Positions 54,090 to 63,057 of a stretch of DNA of 64,000 bases are shown here, one piece after another (the first letter of the stretch is position 1; each line of letters opens with the position of its first letter). Where the stretch lies: NCBI GenBank assembly GCA_041859045.1, contig JBHELB010000057.1:124001-188000 (forward strand), read 5' to 3'. The notes below the pieces were generated by a model. That model was not told the origin of the DNA and ran no database searches. It was given only the letters and a program-made list of their open reading frames with translations. This stretch comes from JBHELB01 sp041859045 (GTDB lineage: Bacteria > Hydrogenedentota > Hydrogenedentia > Hydrogenedentales > SLHB01). Position numbers and translations under genes: made by a program.

Positions 54090-54181
54090 CCGCGCGGCTC
54101 TTTCACCGAATTTCGAGGAAGCTTCGCGCTTTGAGTTATAGTAGGAGGGCATACCGAACATATTTGTTGGAGTGGATGCAA

Positions 54182-54898
54182 ATGCGACGATATCTATTCG
54201 CAATGGCCGCGCTGGTGTCTTTCTGTTTCGCTGCGACGGAAGCGCAGGGCGAGGGGATTCGCATCGGCGAACGGATGCAAGGTTTCCGTCCGCTGTTTAG
54301 CGGAGCGAATCTCGATGGGTGGTACGTTCGTGGAGCCAATCCGGAGGCCTTCAAGGCGGAGGCCGGGGTCCTGGCCGTGACGGGTGCGGGTGGGGGCGAT
54401 TGGCTGTTCACGAAGGAGCGCTACGCGAATTTCGTGCTGAGGCTCGAGTACCGCATTCCGTCGCCGTCGAAGCCGGGCGACGAGGGAAATTCCGGCATCG
54501 CCATTCGCACGCCAGAGCAGGGCGATCCGGCATACGCGGGGATGGAGATTCAGGTGATCCGTCCAGGGTGGGAAGTGCCGTGGCAACGCGCAGGGGCGCT
54601 GTACCATTGCGTCGCGCCGGAGGTGACCGCCGAACGCCCGCGCGGCGAGTGGAACGAAGTCGAGATCCTGTGCGACGGGCCGCGCATTCGCACGATGCTC
54701 AACGGAAAGAAGTTGTACGACATCAAAACCACGGACTACCCGGAAAAACAGGACTGGCGGTTGCCGCTCACGGATCGTCCGCGCGAGGGCCACATCGGTC
54801 TTCAGGATCACGGCGATCGCGTTGAATACAGAAACATTCGCCTACGCGAGCTGAAGGGGGAATCGGCTTCCTCGGAGAAAAAGGAGTCGCGTCCATGA
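54182..54898 (+). CDS. Secreted DUF1080 (3-keto-disaccharide hydrolase-like) protein
   Basis: 238 residues with a signal peptide (1-22). The DUF1080 concanavalin-type sandwich follows: FRPLFSGANLDGWYVRG, then NFVLRLEYRIPS, NSGIAIRTP and the late EYRNIRLREL strand. Members hydrolyse 3-keto-glycosides made by Gfo/Idh oxidoreductases, or bind glycans; this copy has the full domain. GGAG about nine bases before ATG 54182 selects that start over ATG 54176 and the open frame from 54131. Its stop overlaps the start of the next gene, so the two proteins are probably made together. Confidence 0.9.
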   Translation: MRRYLFAMAALVSFCFAATEAQGEGIRIGERMQGFRPLFSGANLDGWYVRGANPEAFKAEAGVLAVTGAGGGDWLFTKERYANFVLRLEYRIPSPSKPGDEGNSGIAIRTPEQGDPAYAGMEIQVIRPGWEVPWQRAGALYHCVAPEVTAERPRGEWNEVEILCDGPRIRTMLNGKKLYDIKTTDYPEKQDWRLPLTDRPREGHIGLQDHGDRVEYRNIRLRELKGESASSEKKESRP

Positions 54899-55521
54899 CC
54901 ATACCCACCTCCGATGGATTGACTCGCCGTACATTTCTGGGCGTCTCGGCGGCGGCAGGATTAGCAATTGGCGCGTCGGCGCACGCGGAGCAGATTTCGA
55001 GCGCGGCGGACGTGGGCGAATGCTACGGCGTATGGAGGACGCTGCGTGCTGCGTTGGACGCGGGCGAAGCAGGCCACGTGACGCATGTCGGAGCGCGTCT
55101 GCCTTATGCAAGGCGCTTTGAAGAGGACGCCGTTTCGCAATGCGCAATCACTGCGCTTGTTTACGAGCGCGTTGCGCCGCTTGCGGCAGCGTTGAGGTTG
55201 GATGCTCTCCCGCGCGTGACCGCGGTCGGCGGCTCTTCGGATGAATTCGGTGCGCCGGATTATGTGATGGCTACACTGGAGTATCCCGGTTTCTCCATCG
55301 TACTGGCGACGGCGCACGCGGACTATGCCGGGCCGATGGCCATCGTGCAAGGGGGGCGCGCCACGCTTCGCGTTTTTCCGCGCGAACTGCATGTGCTTTC
55401 GCCTGAGGGCGTGCTGCTGCGCCGGATCAAGGCAAGTGAGAGCGGCGCATTCCACATGGCGCGTCTCTCGCAGAGTGCCGAGATTGCCCTGCGCCGTATT
55501 CGTGAGGCGGTGGCGGCTTAG
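54895..55521 (+). CDS. Tat-exported Gfo/Idh/MocA C-terminal-domain-like protein, no NAD domain
   Basis: 208 residues. The start LTRRTFLGVSAAAGLAIG is a twin-arginine signal. The mature part resembles only the C-terminal half of Gfo/Idh/MocA oxidoreductases (DYVMATLEYPGFSIVL, then GGRATLRVFPRELHVLSPEG); the Rossmann NAD-binding domain is absent, so it cannot be a complete oxidoreductase alone. ATG 54895 overlaps the DUF1080 stop by four bases, with AAGGAG nine bases before. The pairing suggests a substrate-binding or partner role for a 3-keto-glycoside pathway; this is inference. Confidence 0.65.
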   Translation: MTIPTSDGLTRRTFLGVSAAAGLAIGASAHAEQISSAADVGECYGVWRTLRAALDAGEAGHVTHVGARLPYARRFEEDAVSQCAITALVYERVAPLAAALRLDALPRVTAVGGSSDEFGAPDYVMATLEYPGFSIVLATAHADYAGPMAIVQGGRATLRVFPRELHVLSPEGVLLRRIKASESGAFHMARLSQSAEIALRRIREAVAA

Positions 55522-56097
55522 TTATCCGCGATATAACCGGCGCTCAGCGATAATTCGGACGACAGCGGGCGGTAGAATGTCGTCGAGCGACGCGCCGGTC
55601 TGTACCCGCTCCCGAACGTCCGTCGAAGACGTCTCGACAGGCGAGAACTCGAGGACTGTGCAATGCGGGCGAAGCGTTTCGGGGATGGCGTGAGGCCCGG
55701 GCCTCGGAATAACCAGCAGCCGGGCGCGCTCGAGAATTTCGGCCGTGCTGCGCCACTTCGGGAAATCCGCGGCCATATCCATCCCGATAATCAGAAAGAA
55801 CTCCGCTCCGGGATACCGTTCGCTCAGCGTTTTTAGCGTGTCGATGGTGTACGACGGGCCGGGCCGATCGAGTTCGATACGGCACGGCTCCATACTCGCG
55901 TGTCCTTCGAGCGCCGCGACGGTCATGGCGTAGCGATCCTCGGGAGAGGCTTGTGTGCCGTGGGCCTTGTGCGGGGGATGGCCCGCCACAACGAACAACA
56001 CGCGGTCCAGGCGCGCCTGCTCAAGCGCGGCCTGCGCGATGTCGAGATGCGCGCGGTGGATGGGGTCGAAAGTGCCGCCGTATACGCCGATGCGCAA
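55522..56097 (-). CDS. nadD: Nicotinate-nucleotide adenylyltransferase
   Basis: 191 residues. NadD makes nicotinic-acid adenine dinucleotide from NaMN and ATP in NAD synthesis. The nucleotidyl-transferase signature GGTFDPIHRAHL is at residues 8-19, and the second motif ISSTDVRERV-like (SSTDVRERVQTG) lies near 158. The start is a TTG at 56097; its codon follows the proA stop by four bases, and no better ATG fits. Stop codons of this and the preceding plus-strand gene touch. Confidence 0.94.
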   Translation of the reverse strand: MRIGVYGGTFDPIHRAHLDIAQAALEQARLDRVLFVVAGHPPHKAHGTQASPEDRYAMTVAALEGHASMEPCRIELDRPGPSYTIDTLKTLSERYPGAEFFLIIGMDMAADFPKWRSTAEILERARLLVIPRPGPHAIPETLRPHCTVLEFSPVETSSTDVRERVQTGASLDDILPPAVVRIIAERRLYRG

Positions 56098-56101
56098 CCT
56101 A

Positions 56102-57364
56102 TTATCCCCGCAACTGTCCGTTCCCGCGGATGACGTACTTCAGCGTCGTCAACTCCTTGAGCGCCATCGGCCCGCGGCAGTGGAGTTTGTTGGTGCTGAT
56201 GCCGATTTCGGCGCCCAGGCCGAACTCGAAGCCGTCGGTGAAACGCGTTGACGCGTTGACATAGACCGTGGCGCTGTCGACGGCATCGAGGAAACGCTCC
56301 GCCGCCGAGTAGCTCTCGGTCACAATCGCGTCGCTGTGGTGCGAACCGTAGTGGTTCACATGCGCGATGGCGTCTTCCACCGAATCCACGACACGAATCG
56401 CCAGGATTTTGTCCAGGTACTCCGCGTACCAGTCGTCTTCGTTCGCGGGTGCGCACGCGATGAGCTTTTGCGTACGCTCGCAGCCGCGCAGTTCGCAGCC
56501 ACCGGCCTGGAGTGCCTCCGCCACGCGCGGCAAGAACGCCTCGGCGGCGTTTTGGTGTACAAGCAGCGTCTCCATCGCGTTGCACACGCCGGGGCGCTGA
56601 AGCTTTGCGTTGAGGCAAATGGCCTCGGCCATGTCGAGATTTGCGTCGTCATGCACATACGTGTGGCACACACCGTCCAAGTGCGCAACGACGGGAATGC
56701 GCGATTCCTCATAGATACGCGCGATGAGACTTTTCCCGCCGCGCGGCACGATCACGTCTACGTAACGGTCGAGCTTGAGGAGTTCGCCCACCGCCTCGCG
56801 GTCCGTGGTGCCGACGATCTGGACCGCGTGCTCGGGGACGCCCACCGCCGTCATCGCATCGATAAACACGCGCGCGATGGCGACGTTCGAGTGAATGGCC
56901 TCGGAGCCGCCACGCAAAATGCAGGCGTTGCCGGACTTCAGGCATAACGCCGCGGCGTCGGCGGTGACGTTCGGGCGGCTTTCATAGATAATGCCGATCA
57001 CGCCGAGCGGCACGCGGATTTGTGCGATGCGCAGGCCGTTGGGGTGGATATATTGGTGAACGATGTCGCCGACGGGATCCGGCAATGCGGCGACGACCTC
57101 GAGCCCTTCGGCCATCGCGTCGATACGCTTATCCGTCAATTCCAGGCGGTCGAGCATGGCCGACGAAAGGCCCTTCGCACGCCCCGTTTCGATATCTTTC
57201 GCATTCGCGGCCTTGAGGAGAGCCGTTTCGGCGCGTAGGCGTTGCGCAATCGCCGTAAGCGCCGCGTTTTTTGTCTGCGACGACAGCCCACGCAGGACAT
57301 CCGAGGCCGCGCGCGCCTGCTGCCCGATGCGCTCCATTTCTGCTTTGATGGCGGAAATATCCAT
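56102..57364 (-). CDS. proA: Gamma-glutamyl phosphate reductase
   Basis: 420 residues, the standard size. ProA reduces gamma-glutamyl phosphate with NADPH to glutamate-semialdehyde, the second step of proline synthesis. It is an aldehyde-dehydrogenase-fold protein with the catalytic Cys in RPGVCNAMETLLVH and the cofactor-binding RGGSEAIHSN. AGGAGG about ten bases before ATG 57364 sets the start over the longer open frame. proB lies 70 bases upstream and nadD four bases downstream, forming a proB-proA-nadD operon. Confidence 0.96.
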   Translation of the reverse strand: MDISAIKAEMERIGQQARAASDVLRGLSSQTKNAALTAIAQRLRAETALLKAANAKDIETGRAKGLSSAMLDRLELTDKRIDAMAEGLEVVAALPDPVGDIVHQYIHPNGLRIAQIRVPLGVIGIIYESRPNVTADAAALCLKSGNACILRGGSEAIHSNVAIARVFIDAMTAVGVPEHAVQIVGTTDREAVGELLKLDRYVDVIVPRGGKSLIARIYEESRIPVVAHLDGVCHTYVHDDANLDMAEAICLNAKLQRPGVCNAMETLLVHQNAAEAFLPRVAEALQAGGCELRGCERTQKLIACAPANEDDWYAEYLDKILAIRVVDSVEDAIAHVNHYGSHHSDAIVTESYSAAERFLDAVDSATVYVNASTRFTDGFEFGLGAEIGISTNKLHCRGPMALKELTTLKYVIRGNGQLRG

Positions 57365-57433
57365 TTCGATGCGCCTCCTGTGACTGGCGTAAGCGGAGAG
57401 TATACTCCTCGCCGCGCCAGCGGACAATTTCCG

Positions 57434-58609
57434 CTAGAGCAGTACGAGGTTGTCGCGATGCACGACCTCGTCAAAATCCTGGTGGCCGAGGATCTCATGT
57501 ATCTCCCGGCTCTTGCGGCCCATGATCTTGGCAACGTCCGTGCTCGAGTAGTTCACAAGTCCTCTTGCGAGGGCGCGGCCCTCGGCGTTCATAATCTGCA
57601 CCGAGTCGCCCATTTCGAACGAGCCCGAAACCGCCGTAATGCCCGCGGCGAGGAGGCTGCGTCCCTGCGACAACAGCGCGCGGCACGCGCCGTCGTCGAT
57701 CTGGAGTTGGCCGCGCGACGTGCGGCCGAAGGCGATCCACCGCTTGCGCATCGACATGCCGCGGTGCGGCGTGCCGAAGCTGGTCATCTGGCCTTCGCCC
57801 GCCAGTACGCTGTGGATGACGCCCGGTTTTCGGCCATTCGCGATGACGAGCGGTACGCCCGCAGCGCAGGTGATGCGGGCCGCTTCCAGTTTGGTGAGCA
57901 TTCCGCCCACGCTATGTTCTCCCGCCGCGCCGCCGGCGAGGGCTTCGATCTCTGGAGTGACGGAGTCGACGTGAGGAATCAGCGTCGCGTTCGTATGGCG
58001 CGATGGATTCTTGTCGAACAGTCCGTCCACGTCGCTCAGAATGATGCAGAGGTCCGCGTCGATCTTCGCCGCAATTCGCGCGGCGAGCGTGTCGTTATCG
58101 CCGAAGCGCAGTTCGTCCGTCGTGACCGTGTCGTTCTCGTTCACGATCGGGATTACTCCGCCCAGATCAAAAATCGCCTTCACCGTATTGCGGAAATTGA
58201 GGTAACTTGTGCGGTTATCGAGTTCGCGCGCGGAGAGTAGGACCTGTGCAACGCGCAGGCCGTTGCCGTAGGTGTCGAAGAGGGTCTCGTAATAATGCAT
58301 GAGCCGAGACTGACCGACCGCCGCCGCCGCTTGCTTGAGCGGGAGCGCCTTGGGGCGCGATTTCATGCCGAGGAGGCGCATGCCGCAGCCGACCGCGCCC
58401 GACGAGACGATCAGGATATTGAGGCCGTGCTCATTCTTGAGGTCGGCCAGTTCACGGACCATACCCTCCATGACCGCGCCCTCGAATCCCTGCGCGTTGC
58501 TCAGCAGCGCCGTGCCGATTTTCACCACTAGGGTACGGATGTCCCCCTCGCGATAGGGATGAAGCGGCTCATCCTTCGTCTTGCTTTCCCGATGCTTGCC
58601 TGTCGGCAC
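57434..58609 (-). CDS. proB: Glutamate 5-kinase with PUA domain
   Basis: 391 residues. ProB phosphorylates glutamate to start proline synthesis and is normally inhibited by proline. The amino-acid-kinase core shows VVKIGTALLS, VSSGAVGCGM, VNENDTV and FGDNDTLAARIA. The C-terminal PUA domain (about 300-385, SRGQLQIDDGACRALLSQG) is present as in most bacteria. The GTG at 58609 with GGAGG five bases before it is preferred over the open frame to 58681, whose extra residues match nothing. Confidence 0.95.
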   Translation of the reverse strand: MPTGKHRESKTKDEPLHPYREGDIRTLVVKIGTALLSNAQGFEGAVMEGMVRELADLKNEHGLNILIVSSGAVGCGMRLLGMKSRPKALPLKQAAAAVGQSRLMHYYETLFDTYGNGLRVAQVLLSARELDNRTSYLNFRNTVKAIFDLGGVIPIVNENDTVTTDELRFGDNDTLAARIAAKIDADLCIILSDVDGLFDKNPSRHTNATLIPHVDSVTPEIEALAGGAAGEHSVGGMLTKLEAARITCAAGVPLVIANGRKPGVIHSVLAGEGQMTSFGTPHRGMSMRKRWIAFGRTSRGQLQIDDGACRALLSQGRSLLAAGITAVSGSFEMGDSVQIMNAEGRALARGLVNYSSTDVAKIMGRKSREIHEILGHQDFDEVVHRDNLVLL

Positions 58610-58848
58610 GTCGTCCTCCACTTCACCGCACAACCGGCGGTATGCAGAGAGAGTGTGCCCGATTTTCCATGTCAGAGACAAACCAGTAGCGTTGCGCGGG
58701 CTTTTTCAGCGCATCAAGGGCGGGTCAGGGCAAAAGGCGTACTCGTCGCGCTCCTTGCCCTATCCGGGCGGTTCCCGTATAACAATGCAGCCAATTAAAC
58801 GTGAAGGGTGCTTTGCAGGTACCCGAACCTTGCGGGGAGCGATTGCGC

Positions 58849-61560
58849 ATGCTGCGGTGGGGATATCTTTTGTGTTGGGCGATGGTTTGTGCGTCGGGCG
58901 TTTCATGGGCGCAGTCGCCGTCAATCGACCTGGAGGGCCGGTGGTCGGTAGTTTCCCTCGATTCCGCGCGCGATGGGCTTGTCACGCGGTTTGCGCTCAA
59001 ATCCACCAACCACAACTTCGCCGCCGGGCCGGGACTTATCGACGAGGGATTCGGCGTGGGCAGTTTCTATGTCCCCAGCCGTCGGCTGAATTCCAAGACG
59101 CTTCCGTCTGAGAAGTCGGCGGGACATCCCATCGTCACAACAACCTATGAGTGCGACGGCGCGAACATCGACGGGCTGAATATCACGCGCGTAGTGGAGC
59201 CGCATCTCGATGGCGCGCAGCTCCGAGTCTCTTGGAGCGTAGTGAACAAGGGAACGGAGGAACAGTGGGTTGCCCCGTGGGTGCACCAGACCGTTAGCCC
59301 CGGCGGTACCCCGGAGGGGGGAGACCGAGTGGACGTGCCGACGGTGAATGGCATTCGCCGGATGACGGAGAGCGGCTATCACCTTGCGGCACGGAATTGG
59401 GCCGCCGTGACCGATGCGGCCAGTGGCGAGACATTTTGCACCATATTTAATGCCGACTTGTTGCACTCATTCTTGATCGAGTGCGACCCTTCGCTGGGAT
59501 GGTATGGCCTTCAGGGCAATCTGCTGCCGCGCGTGTTCAAGCCGGGCGAGTCGTGGCAAACGGTTTACTATCTCACCATCGTGCGCGGGTTGGCGCATGT
59601 GGATTTCGCCAGTGAGGAACTCGCGGCGCAAATCGACTTCAAGGGAGACCGGCTCGAGGTTGTGCTGGCGTCGGCCATACCGCTTCCTGCGTGCGAGATT
59701 TCCGCCGGGATTCGTGGCGAAGATGGTCAGAAATGGCCACTGCCCAAGAAGAAATTCGCTCTAAACCCACAACGTCCGGTGCGATGCACGTATCCATGGA
59801 CGGCCCCCGGCGAGGGCGCGTACGAATTCCTCGCACGTCTCGAAGTGAACGGGAAGCCGCTGTTGCTTGGCCAACAGACCGGTTCGCCCCACGGCGGCAT
59901 CGACGCACAGTTCGTTGTGGGGCCTGCGGCGGGTGTCCGGTTTGAGCCCTGGACGAACGCCCCATACGCATTGGACCGCGGCGCGCGCACGGTCAAACGT
60001 GTTCCGGCCGCGACGACGGCGGATACCCAGATCTGGTTCGAGTCCGGATGCGAGAAGGTTTTTCGGGAAGATACTGTGCAGTGCGAGGGAACCGCGCAAC
60101 CGGTATACAGCATGAGCGCCGCTCGTAACGAGGCCGAGTCGCTGCAGATTGTCGTGCGTCCGCCCAAGGGAAAAGATCTGCGCGCGCTCACCGTGACGGC
60201 GCGCGACTTGCTGCTCGCCAACGGCGGCTCGGGCATCGCCGCGTCGAATATCGAAGTCTGCAATGTCGCGTACTACCCCGTGCGTGTTCCTAGCTATTAC
60301 GAGGGGCCAACGGGCGAATGGCCGGACGCGCTGCCGCCGTTCTCTCCAGTCAATGCAAAAGGCGGACAGAACACACCGTTCTGGGTGACGGTGCAAGTGC
60401 CGATGTCGACGCCGCCGGGCGTCTACGAAGGCCCTATCGAACTGACCTCGCCGGACCTGCCAGCGCCGGTTCAATTACGTCTGCGTGTCAAGGTTTCCGA
60501 TTTCACATTGCCCAAGATTCCCGCGCTTAAGACCGATGTCGGCTTCGATGCTGAGCAGGCCGAGCGGGCGTGTGCGCGCTTGGGGTATAGCGGTGGAGCG
60601 CAGGAACTGTTCGCGGCATATCTCGACAATGCCCTGCGCCATCGCGTTACGCTCACAACACTGGTGACGTTGCCCGCACCGGTTGACGACTATCCTACGG
60701 CGCTGGCGGCGTGGTTGCCCAAGGCCCGCGCACTGCTCGACGCAGGGGCAAGCAATATTTCCGTTCCTCCGGCGCTTCTTGCGCAACCCGAGCGTCTCGC
60801 CCAAGCCAACGCGTTTGTCCTGCAGAATGGGCTCAAAGGGCGCGTGTTTGGCATGCTGGCCGACGAGCCGGAGCGCGCCGAGTGGCCGCGTGTGTTTGAA
60901 CGCATCCAACAATGGAACACCGCCGCTCCCGATATCCCCGCCGCCCTCACGGCACTCGGGTTGGAACCCTTTCTTCCGGAGAGCGCGGGACGCTGGGTGG
61001 TGCATCTGCCGGTCATGGATACGCCCAACAACCGCCCGATTTTGGAGCGTGTCGCGCAAGGGGGCGAGGTTTGGGGTTATGTGAATCACGCGCCGCCGCG
61101 TCCATACGCAAACCTATTCATCGACTTCGCCGCGATCGAGCATCGCGCGTTGTTTTGGCAACTCTGGGCGCTGGGCTTCAAGGGCTTTCGCTATCCGGTC
61201 ATCAACGGCGCGGATCCAGAGGGAGATCCCTACCGTCAGTTGCTGGATATTACCCCCGCGCAGGGAAACGGTTTCTTGGTTTATCCGAGCATGGCCGGTC
61301 CAGTGAACTCGATTCGCTGGGAAGTCATGCGCGATGGAATCGAAGACTATGATTACCTCGTGTTGTTTGCAGAGCGGACCAAAGCACTCGAGAAAATGGG
61401 GGGCCACGCCGAACTCCTTGCGCGATGCCAGGCCGCGGCAAATTTGAACGCGATCTTGCCCAATCTCACGGGGTTTTCACGCGATCCGAATGTATTCCTG
61501 CAGAAGCGCGCCGAGCTTGCGCAGTTGATTGAGGAAGCAGGCAGAGCGCTGGGGATTTGA
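58849..61560 (+). CDS. Secreted DUF4091 (GH123-like) protein
   Basis: 903 residues, signal peptide about 1-22. The N-terminal third (to about 390) is beta-rich. From about residue 410 the DUF4091 layout appears: TQIWFESGCEKVFRED, a beta-sandwich with ARNEAESLQIVV, then a barrel-like region with FGMLADEPERAEW near 700 and YGVGF-type turns such as FRYPVINGADPEGDPY, ending IRWEVMRDGIEDYDYLVL. DUF4091 proteins resemble GH123 hexosaminidases, but the activity here is unproven. GGGGAG before ATG 58849 selects it over GTG 58801. The PFL gene starts 16 bases after its stop. Confidence 0.87.
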   Translation: MLRWGYLLCWAMVCASGVSWAQSPSIDLEGRWSVVSLDSARDGLVTRFALKSTNHNFAAGPGLIDEGFGVGSFYVPSRRLNSKTLPSEKSAGHPIVTTTYECDGANIDGLNITRVVEPHLDGAQLRVSWSVVNKGTEEQWVAPWVHQTVSPGGTPEGGDRVDVPTVNGIRRMTESGYHLAARNWAAVTDAASGETFCTIFNADLLHSFLIECDPSLGWYGLQGNLLPRVFKPGESWQTVYYLTIVRGLAHVDFASEELAAQIDFKGDRLEVVLASAIPLPACEISAGIRGEDGQKWPLPKKKFALNPQRPVRCTYPWTAPGEGAYEFLARLEVNGKPLLLGQQTGSPHGGIDAQFVVGPAAGVRFEPWTNAPYALDRGARTVKRVPAATTADTQIWFESGCEKVFREDTVQCEGTAQPVYSMSAARNEAESLQIVVRPPKGKDLRALTVTARDLLLANGGSGIAASNIEVCNVAYYPVRVPSYYEGPTGEWPDALPPFSPVNAKGGQNTPFWVTVQVPMSTPPGVYEGPIELTSPDLPAPVQLRLRVKVSDFTLPKIPALKTDVGFDAEQAERACARLGYSGGAQELFAAYLDNALRHRVTLTTLVTLPAPVDDYPTALAAWLPKARALLDAGASNISVPPALLAQPERLAQANAFVLQNGLKGRVFGMLADEPERAEWPRVFERIQQWNTAAPDIPAALTALGLEPFLPESAGRWVVHLPVMDTPNNRPILERVAQGGEVWGYVNHAPPRPYANLFIDFAAIEHRALFWQLWALGFKGFRYPVINGADPEGDPYRQLLDITPAQGNGFLVYPSMAGPVNSIRWEVMRDGIEDYDYLVLFAERTKALEKMGGHAELLARCQAAANLNAILPNLTGFSRDPNVFLQKRAELAQLIEEAGRALGI

Positions 61561-61576
61561 GGGGGGCGGCCGCACG

Positions 61577-62950
61577 ATGATTCCGACAGAAGACATCCTA
61601 AAAACCATTGAAATGATCCAGATCGAGAATCTGGACGTTCGAGCCGTAACGCTCGGCATCAATCTGCTCGGTTGCGCGGACGGCGATTCGGGAAAGCTGC
61701 TGCGCAAGGTACGATCGCGTATCCACGCCGCCGCAGGCGGACTCGTGCGGGCTTGCGACGCCGTCTCCGCGAAGTATGGCATTCCGATTGTGAACAAACG
61801 CCTGGCGTTGTCGCTCGCGAGCCAGTTGCTGGAAGGACACGATGCGAGTCTGTGTCTGCCGCTGGGGCGCGCGCTGGATGAGGCGGCACGTGATGTCGGC
61901 GTGGATCTCGTCGGCGGTTACGGGGCGCTTGTGCAGAAGGGCTTTACGGACGGCGGACGCATGTTGATTGACTCCCTCCCGGATGTGTTGTGCGGCACGG
62001 AGCGAGTCTGCTCGGGGGTGAATGTCGCGAGTACGCGCGCGGGGATCAATATGGATGCCGTGCGTTGCCTGGGGCGTGTAGTGAAGGAACTTGCGAACCG
62101 TACCGCGGCGCAGGACGGCTTTGCCGCCGCCAAACTTTGCGTGTTTGCCAACATTCCCGAGGACAGCCCCTTCATGGCGGGGGCCTATCTCGGCGCGGGC
62201 GAGCCAGAGACCGTTGTGAACATCGGCGTCAGCGGACCTGGGGTAATCAAGGCCGCGCTCGAGCGGTTGCTGCGGTCTGGAGAGAAGGTAGATCTCGGCC
62301 GCGTCGCCGAGGAGATTAAGCTGACCAGCTTCCGCGTGACACGTGTAGGCGAACTTATTGGACGTGAAGTGGCGGAACGCATTGGCGCGCCGTTTGGCGT
62401 GGTGGACCTGTCGCTTGCGCCGACCCCGCGCGTGGGGGACAGCGTCGGCGAAATCCTGCAGACGATGGGCATCACCGCGATTGGCGCGCCGGGCAGCACG
62501 GCGGCGATTGCGTTGCTCAACGATGCCGTCAAGAAGGGCGGATTGTTTGCGTCGTCGAGCGTTGGCGGCTTATCCGGGGCGTTCATACCCGTTAGCGAGG
62601 ACCATGCGTTGTCCAGCGCAGTGGGGGAAGGCTCGCTTACTATCGAGAAACTCGAAGCCATGACCAGCGTGTGCAGCGTGGGGCTTGACATGGTCGTCGT
62701 GCCGGGCGACGTGGACGCGGACACCATCGCCGCGATCATTGCCGACGAGATGGCGATCGGTGTCATCAACCACAAGACGACTGCGGTTCGGATTATCCCC
62801 GCGCCGGGCAAGGGCGTGGGAGAGAAGGCCGTGTTCGGCGGATTGTTCGGCGAGGGATGGGTGCTCGACGTGCGGAACCGCGGGGCGTCGAACAAATTCG
62901 TCTCGCTCGGCGGCCGCATTCCCGCGCCGTTGCAGAGCCTCAAGAACTAG
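61577..62950 (+). CDS. PFL family (UPF0210/DUF711) protein
   Basis: 457 residues, the normal length. It belongs to the UPF0210 family, which has a pyruvate-formate-lyase-like barrel but no glycyl-radical loop. Seen: LDVRAVTLGINLLGCAD at the start, GVNVASTRAGINMDAVR, NIGVSGPGVI and the C-terminal SNKFVSLGGRIPAPLQSLKN, the typical ending. The family is often paired with small ACT-domain proteins; none was found next to it. ATG 61577 follows GAGGGGGG. Function is unknown. Confidence 0.93.
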   Translation: MIPTEDILKTIEMIQIENLDVRAVTLGINLLGCADGDSGKLLRKVRSRIHAAAGGLVRACDAVSAKYGIPIVNKRLALSLASQLLEGHDASLCLPLGRALDEAARDVGVDLVGGYGALVQKGFTDGGRMLIDSLPDVLCGTERVCSGVNVASTRAGINMDAVRCLGRVVKELANRTAAQDGFAAAKLCVFANIPEDSPFMAGAYLGAGEPETVVNIGVSGPGVIKAALERLLRSGEKVDLGRVAEEIKLTSFRVTRVGELIGREVAERIGAPFGVVDLSLAPTPRVGDSVGEILQTMGITAIGAPGSTAAIALLNDAVKKGGLFASSSVGGLSGAFIPVSEDHALSSAVGEGSLTIEKLEAMTSVCSVGLDMVVVPGDVDADTIAAIIADEMAIGVINHKTTAVRIIPAPGKGVGEKAVFGGLFGEGWVLDVRNRGASNKFVSLGGRIPAPLQSLKN

Positions 62951-62986
62951 GGCGTTTTACGTTTTTATACCTACGGTCTCCGACAG

Positions 62987-63050
62987 TAGAGCATTTTCAC
63001 CACGCCGCTTTGGCGGACGCACGGTAGGCATTCTCGGTGAAAATGCTCTA
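62987..63050. repeat. 15-base perfect inverted repeat
   Basis: TAGAGCATTTTCACC (62987-63001) and GGTGAAAATGCTCTA (63036-63050) are exact inverse copies separated by 34 bases, which themselves contain CGCC/GGCG arms. No T-run follows, so a simple terminator is doubtful. It sits between the PFL stop and the next gene's stop. Confidence 0.7.
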
Positions 63051-63057
63051 GGCCGCA

